Under the pieces are notes generated by a model. It saw only the letters and a list, made by a program, of their open reading frames with translations, was not told where the DNA came from and ran no database searches. From Zizania palustris (lineage: Eukaryota > Streptophyta > Magnoliopsida > Poales > Poaceae): a DNA stretch of 64,000 nt. The position numbers and the translations under genes are program-made. Positions 57,161 to 64,000 of this stretch are shown here, one piece after another. The stretch covers positions 46,999,164 to 47,063,163 of the forward strand of contig JAAALK010000289.1 of assembly GCA_019279435.1 (NCBI GenBank), read 5' to 3'. Every line of letters begins with the position of its first letter. The stretch's first letter is position 1.

Positions 57161-60100
57161 ATGAATATTCAGAAGATGGCCGATCACCAGAACACCGGCT
57201 CCAACAACGGAGCAGGAGGAAGTCGTGATGCGCCTGAGGGTGTTGTACCCAACTGGGGTGCAACGGGCCCACGTCAGTCTGGGTCGCCTTCCGCCAACCA
57301 CCCCACCTTGGCGGAGATGATGGTGAATCAGAACCACCTGATCACCGCCCTCCTCACCCAAATGCAGCACCAACAGGCTCAGTTGGACCGTCTGCAGAAC
57401 TGGGAGCCCGCCCCTCGCGCACCAGCACCCGCGCCCACTCCGCAACTCTCTGAGTTCCTGCGCGTGCGCCCGCCCATCTTTTCGAGCACCACCAACCCGA
57501 TGGAGGCCGGAGATTGGCTTCGCACCATCGGAAAGAAGCTCGACCTCCTCCCCTGCACTGACCAGGAGCGGGTGGCCTTCGCCACTCACCAGCTCCAGGG
57601 TCCCGCCGCGGAATGGTGGGACAACTACCGTGAGTCCCAGCCAGAGGGCCACGTGGTGACTTGGGCGGAGTTCACCATCGCTTTTCGCGCCGCTCACGTC
57701 CCCGCCGTTGTCATCGCGGTAAAACAGCAGGAGTTCCGCGACCTGCAGCAAGGCAACAGGACCGTCATGGAGTACCTCCATGAGTTCAACCGCCTCGCCC
57801 GCTACGCGCCGGAGGAAGTGCGCACCGACGCCCTCCGCCAAGCCAAGTTCCTCAGGGGACTTAAGGATGAGCTGTCCATCCAGCTCGTCGCCGCCGACTT
57901 CGCCGACTTCCAACGGCTGGTCAACAAAGCGCTCATCCAAGAGACTGAGCAGAACAAGCTGGACCTTAAGAAGAGGAAAATGATCGCCTTCAAGCATCAG
58001 CAGGCGAACTCTCAGAGGCCCCGCTTCGTCCCTCCGCCACCAGCGCCTGCCTACCATCCTCGGCCCGCCTACAGGCCACCTCACGCCGCCGGTGGATCCA
58101 ACGCCGGGCATCCTCGCCCCGCTCCACCAGCTCCGGCCGCTCAGCCGACACCAGCCGCCAAGGCACCGGTCTTGAAGGATCGCCAAGGAAGGCCGATCGT
58201 CTGCTTCAACTGCCGCAAGGAAGGGCACTATGCACACCAGTGTCCTCACCCCAAGCCAGCTCAGGGCGCGGCCCCCAACCAGGCAGTTCGTGCCCGCGTC
58301 AACCACATCAGCGCGGAAGAAGCTCAGGAGGCTCCTGAAGTCGTGCTCGGTACGTTTACTGTGAATTCCGTACCGGCCGTCATATTATTTGACTCTGGAG
58401 CAACCCACACCTTCATCTCGGAAAATTTTGTGAAAATAAACGGACTGGACGTGCTCCCTCTACCCATTCCCATGGTGATTGCCACCCCCGGCAATAGGAC
58501 CTCAGCCCGCTTATACAGCCCTAAGGTTCAAATTGATATCCAAGGAGTACTGTTTCGGGCCGAGCCTGTCCTCATCCAATGCACCGGACTCGACCTTATA
58601 CTAGGGATGGATTGGTTGATGAAGCACAAGGGAGTGATCGACTGTGCCAACAAGTCCGTCATGGTGACCAATCCTGAAGGCGTAACCGTCACCTTTCGGA
58701 TGACCAGTCGCAAACCACTCGGAGCATCCCTTCGCTTGATAGCTCTTGAAGAGGTGCCTATAGTCAAGGAGTTTGCGGATGTCTTCCCTGAAGATCTACC
58801 CGGAATGCCTCCCAAGCGGGACATCGAATTCAGAATCGAACTTGTCCCCGGGACCACTCCAATCTCCAAGCGCCCGTACCGAATGGCCGCCAATGAACTA
58901 GCTGAAGTCAAGAGCAACATCGAAGACCTAGAGCAGAAAGGTTACATCCGACCGAGTACCTCACCCTGGGGTGCACCGGTTATATTTGCCATGAAGAAGG
59001 ACAAAACCAAGAGGATGTGCGTGGACTATAGAGCCCTGAACGACGTGACCATCAAGAACAAGTACCCATTGCCTCGGATCGACGACCTGTTCGATCAGCT
59101 GAAAGGATCCTCGGTGTTTTCCAAGATTGACCTCAGGTCAGGTTATCACCAGTTGAGGATTAGAGAAGAAGATATACCCAAGACTGCCTTCACCTCCCGC
59201 TATGGACTCTACGAGTACACCGTGATGTCGTTCGGACTCACGAATGCCCCGGCCTTTTTCATGAACATGATGAACAATGTATTCATGGAGTTCTTGGACA
59301 AGTTCATCGTGGTATTCATCGACGATATCCTCGTTTACTCCAAGACAAAGGAAGAACACGAGACTCACCTTCGTCTGACCCTCGGAAAGTTAAGGGAGCA
59401 GCAACTGTACGCCAAATACAGCAAATGCGAATTTTGGTCGTCTGAGGTGAAGTTCCTCGGCCATGTTATATCTGCCGGAGGAATAGCAGTGGACCCAACC
59501 ACCGTTGAAGCGGTAACCAACTGGCTGCAGCCCACAACGGTGACCGAGATCCGGAGTTTTCTCGGATTAGCCGGATACTACCGCCGGTTCATCGAGAATT
59601 TTTCCAAGATCGCCAAGCCTATGACCAGACTTCTGCAGAAGGAAGTGAAGTTTGAATGGACCCCCGACTGCGAAGAAAGCTTCCAGACCCTCAAGAAGAA
59701 GCTAGTATCAGCTCCTATTCTGACTCTGCCAGACATCCGGAAAGACTTCCACGTCTACTGTGATGCCTCTCGTCAAGGATTGGGATGTGTCTTAATGCAA
59801 GAAGGGAAAGTGATATCCTACGCCTCCCGGCAACTGAGACCGCACGAGCTGAACTACCCAACCCACGACCTGGAACTAGCAGCCGTGGTTCATGCCTTGA
59901 AGATATGGAGACATTACCTTGTGGGAAACCGGTGTGAGGTCTTCACCGACCACAAGAGCCTCAAGTACATATTCACCCAACCAGATCTGAATCTCAGGCA
60001 AAGGAGATGGTTGGAACTGATAAAGGATTACGACTTGGGCATCCATTATCATCCGGGCAAAGCGAACATGGTGGCAGACGCCCTTAGTCGAAAAGGGTAC

Positions 60101-61569
60101 TGCAATGCCATCATGATTCAAGACCAAGCTCCTTTACTCTACAAGGAGATGGAAAGGCTAAACCTAGGGATCACCACTCGAGCGTACCTCGCTGCCTTGG
60201 AGTCTTGACCTGTCTTAATAGACCAGATCCGAGAAAAGCAGAAGGAAGATCCGGACATCCTGTAAATCCAGCAGAACATGAGGAAGGGTAAAGCCCCCGG
60301 ATTCTCCGAGGACGAGCATGGTACCATCTGGTTCGGAAACCGGATCTGCGTACCCGACAAACCTGAGTTGAAGACCCTCATCCTTCAAGAAGCCCATGAT
60401 ACATTATACTCCATCCATCCCGGGAGTACAAAGATGTACCAAGACCTAAAGGAAAAATATTGGTGGGTCAGCATGAAGAGAGAAATAGCTGAGTATGTGG
60501 CCAAGTGCGACACATGCCGGCGAGTCAAGGCAGAGCATCAGAGACCTGCCGGACTACTTCAACCTCTCAAGGTCCCTGAATGGAAGTGGGAAGAGATAGG
60601 AATGGACTTCATCACGGGACTGCCCAGGACCCAAGCTGGTCATGATTCTATCTGGGTGATCGTCGACCGACTCACCAAGGTAGCTCACTTCGTTCCGGTC
60701 AAGACAACTTACACCGTCGCCAAGTTGGCCGAGTTGTATATGACCCGGATCGTGTGCCTCCACGGAGTTCCTAAGAAGATTGTATCTGACCGTGGGAGTC
60801 AGTTTACCTCCAAGTTTTGGAAAAACCTTCAAGAGGAACTCGGCACCCGGCTGAACTTTAGCACCGCCTATCATCCACAGACCGACGGTCAAACCGAAAG
60901 GGTCAACCAGATATTGGAGGATATGCTTAGAGCTTGCGCTCTAGACTTTGGCGGAATGTGGGACAAGAACTTACCTTATGCAGAGTTCTCTTACAACAAC
61001 AGCTATCAAGCCAGTCTGCAAATGTCCCCGTTCGAAGCACTCTATGGACGTAAGTGCAGAACGCCGTTGCTCTGGGATCAAACCGGAGAGTCGCAACTGT
61101 TTGGGACTGATTTATTGAGAGAAGCTGAAGAGAAGGTTAAGATCATAAGAGACCGATTGAAGGCAGCCCAATCCCGGCAAAAGAGCTATGCCGACAACCG
61201 TCGAAGAGACCTAGCCTTTATGGAGGGCGATTATGTCTATCTCCGAGTCACTCCCCTCCGTGGCACTCAAAGGTTCTACATGAAAGGCAAACTAGCACCC
61301 CGCTACGTCGAACCTTTCCAAATCCTCCGTCGACAAGGAGAAGTGGCATATCAACTTGAGCTGCCTCCATCCTTGGCAGGAGTTCACGATGTGTTCCATG
61401 TCTCGCAGCTGAAGAAGTGCCTCCGTGTACCCACCGAGCAAGCCGACCTTCAGCAGCTTAATGTCCAAGAAGACTTGACCTACATATAAAAACCCGTCAA
61501 GATCTTGGAGACCAAGGAGAGAGTAACCAGAAGTCGCGTTGTCCGCTTCTGCAAGGTCCAATGGAATAA
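57161..61569 (+). pseudogene. Ty3/Gypsy gag-pol polyprotein with three nonsense codons
   Basis: One frame throughout. Gag: capsid-like region NPMEAGDWLRTIGKKL onward, CCHC knuckle CFNCRKEGHYAHQC (about 58201-58245). Protease DSGATHTF (58390-58413). Reverse transcriptase with VDYRALND and catalytic FIDD (about 59315). RNase H with YCDAS and TDHKS. Integrase with an HHCC finger (CDTC at about 60506) and the DDE triad (GMDF about 60601, SDRG about 60784, QTERVNQ about 60890). Stops: TGA 60206-60208, TAA 60263-60265 (both between RNase H and integrase), TAA 61487-61489 near the C-terminus. There are no frameshifts, so it died recently. Start at 57161 or 57176; an earlier ATG at 57095 lies in a leader-like tract. 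It ends truncated at the inverted LTR. Confidence 0.92.
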
Positions 61570-64000
61570 CTGTCGCGCCTCGATTTAATAAATCAGGACT
61601 TTATTGAAATTCCATAGAAAATCAATAAAACAAGACGTTCATCATGCAACCACGTACAATACGGGCAATCATTCACGGTTCGTAGACCGCATTAATACAA
61701 AAGTGAATAAAGATGAAGAGAAACTAATAAAATAAGGGTCCTAGATGAACGCCTCCTTCCAGTCTCGCCTTGACTGGGTCGCTACTCCAGACCTTCATCC
61801 TCCTCGTAGTAGACTGGCTCTGATGGTGTAAGTCAACGGGGTGAGTACAGATGTACTCAGCAAGCCACCGAATGCAGATATAATGCAAGGTAACAACAAG
61901 GGAGAAAGTGGCTAGTTTTGTGGAAAAGCATAATTGTAAAGCATTAAGTGTGATCAATTTATTAGTACTGAAATGTAAACATGCGTATGCATCATCATCT
62001 TATAACTCGAGGAGTACGTTTCACCTCCTCGCACAATAGTCCTTACATGCCATGAATAACTCAAACATTCAAACAATTGTAAACTAACTGCGAGTAGTCA
62101 CACAACCCGCCCTTGACCGTGGGCTCGGCTTTTCGAAAAGATTGATGTTTACTCTGATCAGAGATGTACCACTGTACCCACAAGGCACGCACTCATCACT
62201 TACATCAAAGTGTAACGAGATGACCCATTTCACGGGAACTCGTGCCAAAACCTTCCATATGGTCCTCTCCGACTCAACAGCACCCTCTTATAGGTTTCAT
62301 ATGGTGTCCCGACGCGTCGGTGCCCCACCATACCCCCCTTGAGCCTCCTTTGGTACAAGTCGCCCGCAGGCTAGCCCCTTGCCCCCTCCACTATGGTGCC
62401 GAGAGACGGAATGTTCCACACTTCCAGTTAGGACTTACCCATTAGACTTGTGGTTGGTACGGAAGTGCTTTGCAACAGATCCCGCAGACCGGTCCTTATA
62501 GTGCCCCGGGTGCGACCAACCAGTTTCCGAGCTTGCACCCGGAACCCACCATACTTATACCCTAGCCAACTCCAACAGAGTCCAGAGACGAGAATAACAG
62601 GGAAATTCATATACAGAATCCAGCTATCTACGACTCGTTCTTTTTATCCTATAGCAGTTGTGCCGGTACATTGGGCACTAGCTAATATTTTTATAGTAGA
62701 GTGACAAGGAGTTAAGGCTCAATAAGCATGGCTTGAGTTGCACACAAGGACGGGGATCTAATAAATATAAGTGTAGGGCTTGATATTGGACTAATGCAAT
62801 ATTAACCTATGAGTTATAGCGATAATTTATTAAAACATGGGCTCAATGATGATCAACTGTTTCCACAGGGGTGATCGATGACTTGCCTTGATCAGCAAAG
62901 GGTGAAGGAGGAACCTCGGGATAGAACTCCGGATCTTCGTCGATGTCGTAGTCTTCTCGATACGGAAAAGTAAACACAACATTCAATAAACAATCCAAAA
63001 TCAAGCATACAAACATACAAGTTGTCGTTGGATTTAAGTAAGGGAGATAGAGTCTTAAATTCTAGGGAATGGTCACTTAAATATTCCTAATGAGATTTCT
63101 GAATTTATGACTTGATGTAATTTATTTTTCCTAGGGGTTTTTATTTCCCCTTTTTAGAGGTGAACATAAAAAGGTATAAATTAGCCTTGATGTTTTTATG
63201 GTATCAAAATAGTGACTTTAAATTATTAAGTCTTCTGAAGTTTGTTATATAGCTTTAAGATAATTTCATAAAGTATGGATCTTTACTACTTGAATTAATT
63301 ACATATCCTAAAAGGACTTTTTGTAATATGATTTAATAGAACAAAGTGGGCAAAATGAATATTCTATTTGTATTAAAAATAGTGAACTCAAGTTGTTAGG
63401 TTTTCCGAAGTTATTATATAAGTTGTCATGATATTTTTATAAAGTGTTTAACTTCTATTATATGAATTACTCAATTATCTTACAAGGGCTTTTGCAACAT
63501 TAATTAATAGATTAAAGTGGGCAAAGTGAACATGTTGTTTTTGTTGCATTAAAACAGTGCAATAAATTCATTTAGTCCTCTGAATTTATTGAATAAGTAT
63601 TCATGATATTTTTGTAAGGGTTGCATTTTTATCATATGAGTTAATCATTTATTTTAAAGGGCCTTGAAAATGTTATTTAATAAAATGAAATGGGCAAAAT
63701 GAATCATTATATTTTTATTGGCTTATAAACAGTGTAAGGGAGTCATTGTGTCCCCAGAAATTAATATATATATTTTTAAGGATTTTTTTCTGGATTATTT
63801 AAATGTAATATGATTTAAATCCTAAAGGGGACTTAGAAATGTAATTTAATAAAATGTCATGGACAAAATGTTTATTCCATTTTTATTGTATTAACAACAG
63901 TGAAATAGAGCCATTATATCTTCTGATATTATTTTATAAATTGTTAAGGGTTTATCTGAATTATTTTATTGAAATATTAATTAATTCCTAAAAGGGGATT
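61570..64000 (-). repeat. Inverted LTR of a related Gypsy element, running off the window
   Basis: Starts TGTCGCGCCTCGATTTAATAA, the inverted counterpart of the end of the 52657-56053 LTR, and matches it backwards over about 1.4 kb before the alignment becomes AT-rich and diverged. Conserved stops: the GLE-stop exon (61826-61789), the GGGTTCCGGGTGCAAGC block (about 62530-62550) and the PEVPPSPFA exon (62959-62893). By eye roughly 75 percent identical to the upstream LTR, so it comes from a related but separate element inserted in the opposite direction. Its 3' LTR end is at 61570; the rest of the element, if present, lies beyond 64000. Confidence 0.85.
63160..63990. repeat. AT-rich tandem repeat of about 170 bp in the inverted LTR
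   Basis: The word AAGTGGGCAAAATGAA or variants, followed by TTTTTATTG..AAAACAGTG, recurs at about 63343, 63514, 63688 and 63858 (spacings about 171, 174, 170). A weaker earlier copy may start near 63170. Units differ by 20-30 percent. Confidence 0.85.

Larger units (their letters stand above)
52657..61569 (+). mobile_element. Near-intact Ty3/Gypsy retrotransposon (chromovirus-like, RIRE3/RIRE8 style), 3' end lost to a nested insertion
   Basis: 5' LTR 52657-56053, primer-binding site TGGTATCAGAGCC (56057-56069), an extra ORF (56192-56971), then one gag-pol frame (from 57161). It was inserted into the older - strand Gypsy fragment after GTTCA. The pol frame ends abruptly in CKVQW at 61566, inside what should be the C-terminal chromodomain-like tail, because an inverted related LTR starts at 61570. 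The 3' LTR is therefore outside the window or deleted. I recall rice RIRE3 and RIRE8 having multi-kb LTRs and an ORF before gag; assignment to that group is by resemblance. Confidence 0.85.

Noticed and set aside
1..64000. CRISPR arrays, operons, riboswitches, tRNA or rRNA genes
   Set aside because: No such structures were seen; regular repeats present are LTR, satellite-like or transposon repeats, and the genome is a plant's.

Overview
This 64-kb window is eukaryotic nuclear DNA from a grass (Poaceae). Evidence for this includes intron-rich genes with GT-AG introns, GC-rich first exons of monocot type, and grass repeat families (Stowaway and Harbinger MITEs, CACTA subterminal repeats built on GCCGAGTG, SIRE-like Copia LTRs, Gypsy LTRs of 3 kb or more). 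A panicoid grass is my best guess, but that is an inference. No bacterial, organellar, CRISPR, tRNA or rRNA features were recognised.

Only three ordinary host genes can be supported. (1) An E2F transcription factor on the + strand, 14 coding exons, 4672-9155, 438 codons, with DNA-binding, dimerisation and C-terminal retinoblastoma-binding segments; a CCAAT box and two E2F-type sites lie about 1.3 kb upstream. (2) A single-exon 168-residue plant protein of unknown function on the + strand at 35076-35582, behind a good TATA box. (3) An HVA22/TB2/DP1-like membrane-shaping protein on the - strand, six coding exons, 44666 down to 36112, 208 residues, with a 5.9-kb second intron full of transposons. 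Genes 2 and 3 converge.

The rest is mobile DNA, much of it nested. 1-4500: LTR-like sequence, small tandem repeats and a Stowaway MITE. 10.2-15.9 kb: a decayed L1-type LINE on the - strand. 15.9-25.6 kb: a decayed Copia element with a 2.3-kb LTR of another Copia family inside it and an unusual second copy of LTR plus leader. 25.9-32 kb: two non-autonomous hAT elements, the 3' end of a CACTA element and two MITEs. 38.6-41.8 kb (inside the HVA22 intron): a complete non-autonomous LTR element with 5-bp target duplications, a third hAT element and a tandem duplication. 46.4-49.9 kb: a three-deep nest of two inverted-repeat elements and a solo LTR. 50.5-52.7 kb: a Gypsy pol fragment on the - strand, cut by the next element. 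52.7-61.6 kb: a nearly intact Ty3/Gypsy element (3.4-kb LTR, an extra ORF before gag, gag-pol with three nonsense codons), itself cut by a relative in the opposite orientation that runs off the window at 64000.

The most unusual signal is inside those last two LTRs. Both carry, in the same order, a short reading frame of about 22 codons encoding an acidic peptide around PEVPPSPFA, ending at a GC-type splice donor, and about 1 kb later a second short exon ending with YYE...GLE-stop. Phases match in both copies, most differences are synonymous or conservative, and length differences are multiples of three. This looks like a spliced protein encoded by the LTR itself. Next in interest are the extra coiled-coil ORF upstream of gag and the three hAT elements, which share one architecture but have unrelated self-complementary subterminal repeats.
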